From NCBI GenBank assembly GCA_001556125.1, contig LSIG01000207.1, positions 16,001 through 80,000 on the forward strand: a DNA stretch of 64,000 nucleotides, read 5' to 3'. The notes under the pieces were generated by a model. The model was not told the DNA's origin, ran no database searches, and was given only the letters and a program-made list of their open reading frames with translations. Source of the stretch: Rhizobiales bacterium CCH10-E5. GTDB taxonomy: Bacteria; Pseudomonadota; Alphaproteobacteria; Rhizobiales; Beijerinckiaceae. Within the stretch, counting starts at the first letter, position 1, and every line of letters starts with the position of its first letter. The position numbers and the translations under genes were made by a program. Shown piece by piece: positions 50,519 to 59,045 of this stretch.

Positions 50519-51183
50519 CGCTGGGGATCTCCGTTGATGTCCTTCAAGCGGGACGACAGGATCGCCGTCAGTGCCTGGTCGGGGCTCTCCCCCCGCGTCT
50601 GGAAGACCTCGATGGCGTCGGCCGGCGTGTCGAGGTCGAGCGCAAGCGTTTCCGATTTGAACAAGATGTGGGTCAAACCTCTCGTGCGCGCTGCCAGTGC
50701 ATGGGCTTGCGCGCTGTTCTGGCCGTAGAGGTACGGAAATCGGTTTCGTGCCGTAACCATCCGGACGTTCGTGCCCGTACCGATCCGGTCGCTCGCGATG
50801 GTGACGGCTTCCTCGCCCAGGCGTTCGTGCGCCGCGAGCATCCGCTCGAACTCGGCCGCGCGGAAAAACGGCAGATCGGCACAGACGACGGCGACCCCGC
50901 CGCACGCCCCGCCGAGCATGGCTTCGGCCTGCGCAAGCGCGTCGTTGAGCCCGTTGGCGCCGTTTTCCCAGACGACTTCGATTCCGAGAGACGTCGCAGT
51001 CTTGATCATCGTCGGCTCGGAGGTGACGGTCAGAATCCGGCCGAGTGCCTTGACCTGTCCGAGCTCGCTCAGCACCGATCGGGCCATGATGGCCGCAAGC
51101 TGGCGACGAAGGGCGCCATCCAGAATGGGCCCCAGCCGGCTCTTGGCGTGCTCGAAGGATTTGATCGGCACGATGACGTTCAT
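50500..51183 (-). CDS. cofC: 2-phospho-L-lactate (or PEP/3-PG) guanylyltransferase
   Basis: A 227-residue CofC nucleotidyltransferase. It activates the three-carbon acid (2-phospholactate, PEP or 3-phosphoglycerate) with GTP before CofD. Motifs: IVPIKSFEHAKSRLGPIL at the N-terminus (nucleotide-binding), VVCADLPFF, ASDRIGTGTNVRMV, and LDLDTPADAIEV near the C-terminus. The exact C3 substrate cannot be told from sequence. ATG 51183 shares one base with the npdG stop (TGATG), so translation is coupled; it overlaps fbiC by 19 bp. Confidence 0.94.
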   Translation of the reverse strand: MNVIVPIKSFEHAKSRLGPILDGALRRQLAAIMARSVLSELGQVKALGRILTVTSEPTMIKTATSLGIEVVWENGANGLNDALAQAEAMLGGACGGVAVVCADLPFFRAAEFERMLAAHERLGEEAVTIASDRIGTGTNVRMVTARNRFPYLYGQNSAQAHALAARTRGLTHILFKSETLALDLDTPADAIEVFQTRGESPDQALTAILSSRLKDINGDPQRWNGKH

Positions 51184-51848
51184 CACTTGATGCCCGTGAT
51201 GCGTATCCCGGCCTGGCAGCCGAATTGCCGATTGATCTGGATGAGCAGAGAGGTCAGCGCCTCGGTTGCGGCCGAATTCGCCAGCGGCCCGGCATAGTAT
51301 CCGGTGAGGCCGAGCGTTTTAATGAGTTCGACGATCTCCAGGCAGGAGGCCTTGTCGTTCCCGGCCACCAGCACGTCGCAATCGAGCGGCTCGAGCGTCT
51401 GCAGCTTGTCGGCGGCGACGTTCTGGAACGCCGAGACGATCCTGACACCATCACCGAGCATTGCTTGTGCAGCGACAGCGGCCGACCCGCCTTCGGGCAG
51501 TTGCACGGTTCCGACCTTGGGCGGCAGCAGAGGGACCGTCGCGTCGATCACGATCTTGCCCTGCAGGTGCGCGGAAACCTCCGACAGCAAGGCTTTCTGC
51601 TGCGCGTAAGGGACCGTGACGGCGATGACGTCGGCTTGCGCGGCGGCCGCAGCGTTCACCTCGGCCTTCAACTCAATTCTGGCGGACCCGCTTTCGGCCA
51701 GGATCGTGCGCGCCCGTTCGGTCGCTTCCTGCGCCTTCTCCAGGCTACGAGAGCCGATGATCACCCGTTGGCCGGAGCGAGCGAGACGCAGCGCCAGTCC
51801 GAACCCAAGCGAACCCGTCCCTCCCAGGATGGCATAAACCTTGTCCAT
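51183..51848 (-). CDS. npdG: F420:NADPH oxidoreductase
   Basis: A 221-residue Rossmann protein that moves hydride between F420 and NADPH, i.e. makes F420H2 for reductions or recovers NADPH. The NADP-binding start is VYAILGGTGSLGFGLALRLARSGQRVIIGSRS, with ADVIAVTVPYAQQKALL and VSAFQNVAADKLQTLEPLDCDVLVAGND following, all typical of FNO/NpdG. The GGTGxLG variant in place of GxGxxG is characteristic of the F420-linked group. It is in the same unit as cofC and 19 bp from the enoyl-CoA hydratase gene. Confidence 0.93.
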   Translation of the reverse strand: MDKVYAILGGTGSLGFGLALRLARSGQRVIIGSRSLEKAQEATERARTILAESGSARIELKAEVNAAAAAQADVIAVTVPYAQQKALLSEVSAHLQGKIVIDATVPLLPPKVGTVQLPEGGSAAVAAQAMLGDGVRIVSAFQNVAADKLQTLEPLDCDVLVAGNDKASCLEIVELIKTLGLTGYYAGPLANSAATEALTSLLIQINRQFGCQAGIRITGIK

Positions 51849-51866
51849 GTCGTTCTCCTGTTCAGG

Positions 51867-52766
51867 TCAGCCGAGCGCACGCTTCGGCGCGAAGAAGGCT
51901 GCGATCTTGGCTTGCGCTTCGTCCGACATCAGCAGCTCGACGAAGCCTCGCGTCTCGATCCGGGAGATGGGCTCCCAGGGCAGGTAGAGACTTTGCGCCG
52001 CCACGTCGGCGATCCGGGTCGCGGCGCGGTTTCCGCGGCCCGCCAGGCTTCGCACGCGCCCCGCAGCGAATTGCAGGGAGGTGCGATTTTCGGTCGAGAG
52101 ACGATGCGCCCCGAAGGTCCGCCCCGCCTTGTCGAAGGGCTGAACCGACTCGGGATTGTGCAGGATCCAAGCGCGGGCGCGCTTCTCGGCATCCTCTCGC
52201 GTGCTGGCCAGCTCATCGACCAGGCCCTCCGCGAGCGCCTGCCGCAAGGAGGTACGACGTCCCTGGAGCAGCCACGGCAGGGCCTTGTCGAAGCCGAGCA
52301 GGTGCGTCAGCCGGATGACCCCGCCAGCGGCCGGCAGAATGCCGAAGTCGACCTCGGGCAGACCGATCTGGGCATCGTCGCGATCGAGAGCGATCCGGTG
52401 ATGGCAGGCGAGGCAGAGCTCATAACCTCCGCCGAGGGCCGTCCCGTTGATGAGTGCGACGACCGGGCGACCGAGTTTCTCCAAGCGCCGCAGATAACCC
52501 TTCAGCCGTTCGAAGTGCCCGAAGATCTCGGCTTCCATGCCCGGCCGGGCGCGAGACATCAGCGCCAGGTCACCGCCGGCAAGGAATGAGCCCTTGGCGG
52601 ATGTGATGATGACACCGCGGATCGCTGCGACCTCCGCTTCGAGACGATCGAGCGCTTCCGGCATCCGCATCATGAACTCCTCGTTCATGATGTTGACCTT
52701 CCCGTCCAAGTCCATCGTGAGCGTAGCAATTCCGTCCTTGCTCAAGGCGACGCTGAGATTGCCCAT
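51867..52766 (-). CDS. Enoyl-CoA hydratase/isomerase family protein
   Basis: A 299-residue crotonase-fold enzyme. Motifs: GVIITSAKGSFLAGGDLALMSRARPG (oxyanion hole, about 50-75), and NGTALGGGYELCLACHHRIA then QIGLPEVDFGILPAAGGVIRL, with Glu residues at the usual catalytic positions. The C-terminal 100 residues are longer than in short hydratases and resemble the FadB-like alpha subunit N-part. It would hydrate or isomerise an unsaturated acyl-CoA, upstream of the thiolase step. Start ATG 52766. Confidence 0.88.
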   Translation of the reverse strand: MGNLSVALSKDGIATLTMDLDGKVNIMNEEFMMRMPEALDRLEAEVAAIRGVIITSAKGSFLAGGDLALMSRARPGMEAEIFGHFERLKGYLRRLEKLGRPVVALINGTALGGGYELCLACHHRIALDRDDAQIGLPEVDFGILPAAGGVIRLTHLLGFDKALPWLLQGRRTSLRQALAEGLVDELASTREDAEKRARAWILHNPESVQPFDKAGRTFGAHRLSTENRTSLQFAAGRVRSLAGRGNRAATRIADVAAQSLYLPWEPISRIETRGFVELLMSDEAQAKIAAFFAPKRALG

Positions 52767-52777
52767 TGGTCGTCTCC

Positions 52778-53986
52778 TCACACGCGTTCGATCAGCGTCG
52801 CGATGGCCATGCCGCCAGCGGCGCAGAGCGTGACGACGCCACGCTTCCCGCCTCGCCTCTCCAACTCGTCGAGCACCGTTCCGAGAAGGATCGCTCCGGT
52901 CGCGCCGAGGGGATGACCGAGCGCGATCGCGCCCCCGTTGGGGTTCATCTTCTCGGGATCGATGCCGCTGTGCTTCACGAAGCGGAGGGCGACCGAAGCA
53001 AAGGCTTCGTTGACCTCGAAGAGGTCGATATCGTCGTAGCCGAGGCCTGCATTCGCCAGGAGGCGATCGACGGCCGGCCCCGGCCCGGCCAGCATGATCG
53101 TTGGGTCACATCCGATTGTGACGCACCCGGCGATACGGCCGCGTGCGGTCAGGCCGTGGCGCTCTCCCGCCTCGGCCGAGCCGAGAAGCACCAGCGCAGC
53201 GGCGTCCGCGATTCCAGAAGAATTGCCCGGGGTATGAATGTGCCGGACCGCATCGAGCTCGGGATAGGTATCCTGGGCGACGGCGTCGTACCCCACGGCC
53301 CCGACACCGGCGAAGGACGGCTTCAGATTCGCGAGCTTCTCGGGGTTGGTGTCGGCGCGGATGAGCTCGTCTTTGTCGAGCATGGGCATACCGGACGCGT
53401 CCAGCACGGGCACGATGGAACGTGCGAAGTATCCGGCGTCCCGTGCAGCAGCAGCCCTCTGATGGGAACGCAGCGCGAAAAGGTCAGCCTCTTCGCGCTT
53501 CAGCCCATCGACGGTCGCGATGATGTCGGCCGACACGCCCTGAGGGACATAGATGCCGGCCGTCGCTCCATCGATATCCTCGGCCCATGGGCCTCCATCC
53601 GAACCCATCGGCACACGCGACATCGACTCTACGCCACCCGCCACGACAAGCTCGGCCTGCCCCGCCGCGATCTTGGCAGTGCCGATATGGACCGCCTCGC
53701 TGCCCGAGGCGCAGAACCGGTTGACCTGCAGCCCGGAAGCATGATCCCCCCAGCCTGCTGCGAGCGCCGCGATCCGTGCCAGCACGCTGCCCTGCTCACC
53801 ATGCGGATTGACAGTACCCAGCACGATCTCGTCGACATCGTCCCCGCTCACGCCCAATCGATGCGTGAGCTCGCGCAGGAGACCGGAAACGAGATGCAAA
53901 GGCTTCGCATCCGCCAGTGATCCATCGAACCGGCCCCGCCCCCGGGGCGTGCGGATCGCTTCATAGACAAAGACTTCGCGAGCCAT
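52778..53986 (-). CDS. Acetyl-CoA acyltransferase (thiolase)
   Basis: A 402-residue thiolase of usual length. Catalytic Cys is in LQVNRFCASGSEAVHIG (about 90), the general-base His in GGAIALGHPLGATGAI, and the second Cys in VVTLCAAGGMAIA. VFYEAIRTPRGR-like opening (VFVYEAIRTPRGRGRFD) and VNEAFASVALRF are present. It cleaves a 3-ketoacyl-CoA to acetyl-CoA and a shorter acyl-CoA, the last step of the predicted pathway. It lies 11 bp from the hydratase gene and 27 bp after the LLM gene. Confidence 0.93.
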   Translation of the reverse strand: MAREVFVYEAIRTPRGRGRFDGSLADAKPLHLVSGLLRELTHRLGVSGDDVDEIVLGTVNPHGEQGSVLARIAALAAGWGDHASGLQVNRFCASGSEAVHIGTAKIAAGQAELVVAGGVESMSRVPMGSDGGPWAEDIDGATAGIYVPQGVSADIIATVDGLKREEADLFALRSHQRAAAARDAGYFARSIVPVLDASGMPMLDKDELIRADTNPEKLANLKPSFAGVGAVGYDAVAQDTYPELDAVRHIHTPGNSSGIADAAALVLLGSAEAGERHGLTARGRIAGCVTIGCDPTIMLAGPGPAVDRLLANAGLGYDDIDLFEVNEAFASVALRFVKHSGIDPEKMNPNGGAIALGHPLGATGAILLGTVLDELERRGGKRGVVTLCAAGGMAIATLIERV

Positions 53987-54013
53987 GGAGCCCTCCCGTT
54001 TCCGGCATGTCCG

Positions 54014-55123
54014 TCAGGCGGCGGCCTGCGCCGTTCCCAGGATATTGGCGCGCGCGCCATGATCGCTGGCGCCATGCAGGTCGCGAACGAGCTGCTGCAT
54101 GATCCGCTTTTCCTCGTCATCGCGAACGGGGATCGAGAACTCGCAGTTCGTCACGACGTCGCCGTAGCGATCCATCAGCTTCTTGCCGATGACGTCGTAG
54201 GTTCCGAAAACCACGAACTTCTCGAGAGTCTCGTCGGAGATAAGCTTGGGCAGCTCCTCCCAGTTCTGCGCGCGCGAGAGGAGCTTGGCCTCCTGCGTCA
54301 GATCGCCGAGACCGACATGCTCAAAACATGCGACGTAAGCCGGCGTCGACGCGTAGAACGCGATGCGCGCCCTCGCGTCCCGGATCTTCGTCTGGAGCTC
54401 TTCCTCGTTCGGGGCGGTTGCGATCAAAGGCTTCATCGAAACCTTGAAGTTTTCGAGCGAACGCCCTGCCCTCTCAGCGCCCTTGCGCACCTCGGGCAGC
54501 ATGACGTCCCGAATATAGCTCGGCGTGCAGACCGGATGCGGGCGAATGCCGTCCGCCACTTCACCGGCGACCATAGACATCACGGTGTTCACTGCCGCGA
54601 TGTGGATCGGAATATCGGGATGTTCGATCGGCCCGGCATCGAAGAGCGGAACCATCAGATCCAGCTTGTAGAATTCGCCCTGATAGTTGAGGGGCGTGCC
54701 GTTCTGCCAAGTATCCCAGACGGCCCGGACGGCGCGGATATAGTCACGCATCCAGGGGCCGGCGGGGTGAGCCTCGAGACCGTAGCGACGTTGAATATGC
54801 GCCTTGACCTGGGGGCCGAGGCCAAGGGTGAAACGCCCCTTGGAAAGCTTCTGGATGGTCCAGGCGCTCAGCGCCATCACGGTCGGGCTGCGCGGAAACG
54901 CAATGGTGACAGCCGTGCCGACCTTCAGCGTCGTCGTGGCCTGCGCGGCCAGCGCCATGACGACGAACGGATCATCCTTCGTCTCTTCCGTGAAGACACC
55001 GTCCAGGCCGCATTCCTCGACGAGCTTGGCTTGCTCACCGATGGTGCGGATGTCCAGAGGCTTGTCCGGTGCGCGAAGGCCCGGGTCGACCTTGCCCATG
55101 GGCAATAGGGTCTCGATCAGCAT
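54014..55123 (-). CDS. LLM-class F420-dependent oxidoreductase
   Basis: A 369-residue TIM-barrel of the luciferase-like/F420-dependent class. Opening LIETLLPMGKVDPGLRAP, then IGEQAKLVEECGLDGVFTEETKDDPFVVMALAAQAT and LKVGTAVTIAFPRSPTVMALSAWTIQKLSKGRFTLGLGPQ, the usual F420/flavin-binding block; IPIHIAAVNTVMSMVAGEVADGIRPHPVC follows. It would use F420 or F420H2 on an acid or its CoA ester. ATG 55123 has GGAGAG about five bases upstream. Its neighbours suggest it performs the distinctive redox step of this cluster. Confidence 0.9.
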   Translation of the reverse strand: MLIETLLPMGKVDPGLRAPDKPLDIRTIGEQAKLVEECGLDGVFTEETKDDPFVVMALAAQATTTLKVGTAVTIAFPRSPTVMALSAWTIQKLSKGRFTLGLGPQVKAHIQRRYGLEAHPAGPWMRDYIRAVRAVWDTWQNGTPLNYQGEFYKLDLMVPLFDAGPIEHPDIPIHIAAVNTVMSMVAGEVADGIRPHPVCTPSYIRDVMLPEVRKGAERAGRSLENFKVSMKPLIATAPNEEELQTKIRDARARIAFYASTPAYVACFEHVGLGDLTQEAKLLSRAQNWEELPKLISDETLEKFVVFGTYDVIGKKLMDRYGDVVTNCEFSIPVRDDEEKRIMQQLVRDLHGASDHGARANILGTAQAAA

Positions 55124-55194
55124 GAATCTCTCCATGAGCTGCTGGGGAACAATCCGGTGCGGCCGCGAGAGCCGCGATGAAGGGGAAATCGCTG

Positions 55195-56511
55195 TCAGAG
55201 CATTTTGCGGTGATCGATCACGCGAACAGCCTTGCCCTGAGACCGCTCGACGGAGCCGACGGGCACGACATTCACTGTTGCGGATATGCCCACCATGGTC
55301 TTGATGCGTTTGCCGAGTTCTTTCCCGATGTCCGCGGCGGGAGCATCGGCGCTGCCGGCTCTGAGCTCGACATTGATCGCGACATGATCCAGGGCTCCTT
55401 GCCGGTGGATCTCGATCTGGAAATGGCCCCCGAGCTGGGGAACCAGGAGGATCTGCTCCTCGATCTGCGACGGAAATACGTTCACGCCGCGAATGATCAT
55501 CATGTCATCGGAGCGTCCCGCGAAGCGATCGAGCCGGCGCATCGGCCGCGCCGTCCCGGGAAGGAGGCGCGTGATATCCCTGGTTCGATACCGGATGACG
55601 GGAAGCGCCTCCTTGGTGAGCGTCGTGATCACCAGTTCGCCCCACTCGCCATCGGGAAGGACACTGCCGGTCTCGGGATCAATGATCTCCGGATAGAAGT
55701 GATCTTCCCACAGGGTCGGACCATCGAGCGTTTCGATGCACTCGCAGGCAACGCCCGGCCCGATGATTTCGGATATGCCGTAGTAGTCCACGGCCTGCAG
55801 ATTGAGCCGCCGATTGATCTCGCTACGCATCGCCTCGGTCCACGGCTCCGCCCCCACGAGAGCGACGCGAAGCGCGATCTCGTCCAGGGATCTGCCCTGC
55901 CTGTCGAATTCGTCGGCGATGTTGAGGAGATAGGACGGGGTCACCATGATGATGGTCGGCTTGAGGTCGACCAGCAGATTCACCTGCCGCTCGGTCTGGC
56001 CGCCCGAGACCGGTATGACGGTAACGCCGAGAGCCTGCGCGCCGTCGTGAGAACCCATTCCGCCAGTGAACAAGCCGTAGTTGTACGCGTTGTGCACCCG
56101 GTCGCCCGCTCGTGCACCCGCCGCCCGAAGCGAGCGGGCGACGAGGCCAGCCCATGTTGCCAAGTCGTTTTGCGTGTACCCGACGACCGCCGGCTTGCCT
56201 GTCGTTCCGCTTGAAGCATGAATGCGAGCCACGCGCTCAAGCGGAACGGCGAACATGCCGTAAGGATAATGGTCGCGGAAATCCTGCTTCACGCAGAACG
56301 GGAATTTCTGCAGATCCTCGAGCCGCATGAAGTCGTCGGGACCGACGCTGGCGGCAAGGCACTTCGCCTTGTAGGGAGCGCTGTTCTCGAAGGCGTGACG
56401 AATGATTTGACGCATCCGAACAACCTGCAGCTGGCGCAGCGCGTCGACCGATGCGGTCTCGATCTCTTCCAGCTCGAACGGATTGCCGGCTTTCAAACCT
56501 GCCAAAAGCAT
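55195..56511 (-). CDS. Phenylacetate-CoA ligase-like (PaaK family) acid-CoA ligase
   Basis: A 438-residue ATP-dependent acid-CoA ligase. The AMP-binding P-loop is HASSGTTGKPAVVGYT, then NAYNYGLFTGGMGSHDGAQALG and YYGISEIIGPGVACEC, which line the substrate pocket of PaaK-type enzymes; IRYRTRDITRLLPG and the hinge RSDDMMIIRGVNVFPSQIEEQI follow. PaaK-type ligases activate aryl or short organic acids. I start at ATG 56511, with GGAGGA ten bases upstream. It is the first gene of the F420 block and presumably initiates catabolism. Confidence 0.92.
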   Translation of the reverse strand: MLLAGLKAGNPFELEEIETASVDALRQLQVVRMRQIIRHAFENSAPYKAKCLAASVGPDDFMRLEDLQKFPFCVKQDFRDHYPYGMFAVPLERVARIHASSGTTGKPAVVGYTQNDLATWAGLVARSLRAAGARAGDRVHNAYNYGLFTGGMGSHDGAQALGVTVIPVSGGQTERQVNLLVDLKPTIIMVTPSYLLNIADEFDRQGRSLDEIALRVALVGAEPWTEAMRSEINRRLNLQAVDYYGISEIIGPGVACECIETLDGPTLWEDHFYPEIIDPETGSVLPDGEWGELVITTLTKEALPVIRYRTRDITRLLPGTARPMRRLDRFAGRSDDMMIIRGVNVFPSQIEEQILLVPQLGGHFQIEIHRQGALDHVAINVELRAGSADAPAADIGKELGKRIKTMVGISATVNVVPVGSVERSQGKAVRVIDHRKML

Positions 56512-56964
56512 AGACCCAAATTCCTCCCGGTGGGCGTGCATCCGTCCAGCAATTGCTAGTCAGCTGGCTCGCTTGTTGACGCGACATTGCCGCATTCGAG
56601 ACCGTGCTAAAAGGACATTAATTGCCAAGATATGTCATACTTCCGGTCGTGAAGCGGTCGTTCGACGATGAGCAATATTCTGCTATTATATTGAAGTATT
56701 GTGTTTTTTTTCATCTATCACGCCATCACCTTGGCGGAAGACCACTTTCCTCGATGCCAAAAATGAGGACAGAAACGCTGTCGATATCAGGGGCTGAATG
56801 TGCTGTCCGACCGGAAGCAACGAATTGGATATTTCGGCCCGACGTCGGACGACATGTCGGGAAAACGGCTGTCTACAGGTCAACAGGGTCGTTGCGCATC
56901 GGGCGCCTTGAACACTGTCGCGAGGAGCCCCAGTATCTCGGCGGGCAGATGCCCCAACAGAATA
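56512..56964. other. AT-rich upstream region of the F420 block
   Basis: About 450 bp with lower GC than its surroundings, including TATTCTGCTATTATATTG and a T8 run near 56704-56711. It must contain the promoter of the minus-strand block starting at 56511. Short frames on both strands (for example 56622-56990) lack ribosome sites and family features. An insertion sequence begins at 56969. Confidence 0.5.
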
Positions 56965-56968
56965 CTAG

Positions 56969-58400
56969 CACTACTTTGGCAGATTTTTAGAGTTGAGCCG
57001 TCGGTTAAAGTGCGGACATCGTATCAGTGGTGGCCGTTCGAGTCTGGCGATGATGGCTGCGCGGATCGCTGGCAGGGTCGGCTGGGGTGGCGGGCCCTGG
57101 ATTCTTTTTTTCCCGCTTCGCCTGCTTGAGGCGCCGGGATTGAAGGAAGGCATAGGCGATCATGGTCATGAGCGCGTGCCGGTGCAGCCCGGTCCATGAT
57201 CGTCCCTCGAAGTGATCGAGCCCGAGTTCCTCCTTTAGCTGCTGATGCGCCTGCTCGCAGATCCAGCGCGCCTTGATTGCGCCGGCCAGGCGCTTGAGCG
57301 ACGTGTCCGCCGGCAGGTTCGAGAGGTAATATTTGCGCTCTCCATTCGAGCGATGTTCGCCGATCAGCCAGGCCTCTTCTCCCGGCAGATGCTGCTGTCC
57401 CATGTCGCCGATCCTCTGGGGCGGCCCGTCGGCCACCTTGATCCGCACGGCAGCGAAGCGGGCCTTGAGTGGGCCCTTGGTGCCACGCCGCCAACTCAGC
57501 GTGCGCCAGGGCGCCGTCGCCAGCGTCTTCTCCGCCGATACCGACTTCGTGTCGGGCACATGGTTCTTGCGCGGGCGACCCCGCCCGGCGACGGGAAAGA
57601 CGAGGGCCACGTCGATCGGATAGACCTTCTGGCGCCCCCCAACGCCGACGGCCCAGCTGAGACCACGCTCGCTCAAGGCCTGCCGGAATGGTGCGGAGAG
57701 GCCATAACCGGCATCGGCCAGCAGGCAGCCGAAGCGCAGGCCGGCCGCGCGCGCCCGATCGATCTCGGCGAGTGCGATCTCGGGCTTGGTCCGATAGCCC
57801 CCGTGATCGTCCGGCACACCGGCTCGGGCCAGCCGCGCAGGATCGCTCGTCCAGCTCTCGGGCAGGAACAGCCGCAACCCCACCATGACCGGGACTTCAC
57901 CGGAAGCCAGCGTCAGCGACACCAGGGTCTGGCAGTTGGCGTTCTTGCCCAAGGCAGAGGCGTATTGCGGCGCGACGCCGACCGAGCGCTCGCCCTTCTT
58001 CGGCAGGGCCGTGTCGTCGACGATCAGCCAGGCCTCAGCGCCACCAACCATCCTGTCGGCTTCGGCAAGTAAGATCTTCACAAGCGGTGCGGCGTCCCAC
58101 GCCTCGCTGGCGATGAAGTGATGAAGCTGGTCGTAGCCGACGCCACCGCCGCGCGCCGCCATCGGCTGGACGCTCTTGCGATCCCCAGCGCCGATCAGCC
58201 CCGCCACATAAGCCGGACACATCCGCACCCGAACCTTGTGCCGCAGAGCACCGAGAAAGGGTGCAAGCCAGTGCTCAAGATCCGACTTCCAGTTCTCGTC
58301 CATGGCCGGCCCTCCATAAGCCGACCACCCATGAATCACGCAAATCGCGCCGCGGGAATCCCAAAAATGCCAGCGCGTCTAAAAATCTGCCAAAGTAGTG
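56969..58400 (-). mobile_element. IS701-family-like insertion sequence, intact
   Basis: A 1,432-bp element with perfect terminal inverted repeats: GCACTACTTTGGCAGATTTT from 56969 and its exact complement ending at 58400; identity extends over at least 23 bp. Both ends are flanked by CTAG (56965-56968 and 58401-58404), a 4-bp YTAR target duplication as known for IS701. One transposase gene fills it. The perfect ends and duplication imply a recent insertion. Confidence 0.88.
57005..58303 (-). CDS. IS701-like DDE transposase
   Basis: A 432-residue transposase. N-terminal DNA-binding part MDENWKSDLEHWLAPFLGAL then YDQLHHFIASEAWD; the first catalytic Asp is in AWLIVDDTALPKKGERSVGV, with DAGYG as the second acidic site (LLADAGYGLSAPFRQAL) and the Glu in WICEQAHQQLKEELGLDHFEGRSW. 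This DDTxxPKKG pattern marks the IS701/IS4-related group. The C-terminus is basic. The reading frame is intact, so the element may still move. Confidence 0.92.
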   Translation of the reverse strand: MDENWKSDLEHWLAPFLGALRHKVRVRMCPAYVAGLIGAGDRKSVQPMAARGGGVGYDQLHHFIASEAWDAAPLVKILLAEADRMVGGAEAWLIVDDTALPKKGERSVGVAPQYASALGKNANCQTLVSLTLASGEVPVMVGLRLFLPESWTSDPARLARAGVPDDHGGYRTKPEIALAEIDRARAAGLRFGCLLADAGYGLSAPFRQALSERGLSWAVGVGGRQKVYPIDVALVFPVAGRGRPRKNHVPDTKSVSAEKTLATAPWRTLSWRRGTKGPLKARFAAVRIKVADGPPQRIGDMGQQHLPGEEAWLIGEHRSNGERKYYLSNLPADTSLKRLAGAIKARWICEQAHQQLKEELGLDHFEGRSWTGLHRHALMTMIAYAFLQSRRLKQAKREKKNPGPATPADPASDPRSHHRQTRTATTDTMSAL

Positions 58401-58404
58401 CTAG

Positions 58405-59045
58405 GATGAGGAAACCGAATGTGGGATGCCCTGCGCATCGCGCATGGAGCTTTCGGTCGGGTAGCGCTCCTGGATATGGATCGCAGCCCGGTTCCTCATG
58501 CGCATCCGCATGGCCGATGAAGTCATTCTCGATCGGCGCATCGCGCCAGCCATCAGCCATCGCCATCATCCGAAGCCGTCCTCCGATCCGTTCCGTGTCG
58601 CCATGCGATGCCCGGCGATTCAGGATGCCCGAAAATTGCACGACAACTGGACCCGTTTCTAGGGTTAGGACCACAAGGGCCCGATGATTGAGCCATGATC
58701 TCAAATCGCATTGAAGGAGAAGCCCCTCCTTGGCCTTGAAGGCTAGGCACCCTTGGAGCTCGTCTCCACGTCCCGGAACCGCGGCCGGGGTGAACTGGCT
58801 TTGAGCGCAGCGCGGGGGTGCTTACGGATGCAGCTCGCGCGGATCTTGGGCATTCATGCGTTGTTTGTGGCTCGCCAGCCTTCGTTATTGGCCTGAAAGA
58901 TTCGCCAGTGACGAATTTGCCTTACTCGCATGAATCAGGAATTCGGCTTTCGCTTCAGACAACATAGGTAACTGCTCCCTTGCCATGCTCACGATTTGTT
59001 GCGATTTAAAACGCCCACATTAATCGATCTATCGGACAAGCCGCC
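58405..59045. other. Region without a supported gene, right of the IS
   Basis: About 640 bp. A minus-strand frame (about 58405-58704) reads VVQFSGILNRRASHGDTERIGG and WRDAPIENDFIGHADAHEEPGC, and might be the remains of a gene cut by the IS, but I cannot name it. The rest (58705-59045) has no convincing frame. It probably separates the F420 block from the mobilization module at 59 kb. Confidence 0.4.

Noticed and set aside
57245..58072. Plus-strand frame inside the IS701-like transposase
   Set aside because: Antisense of a recognised transposase with no independent start signal.
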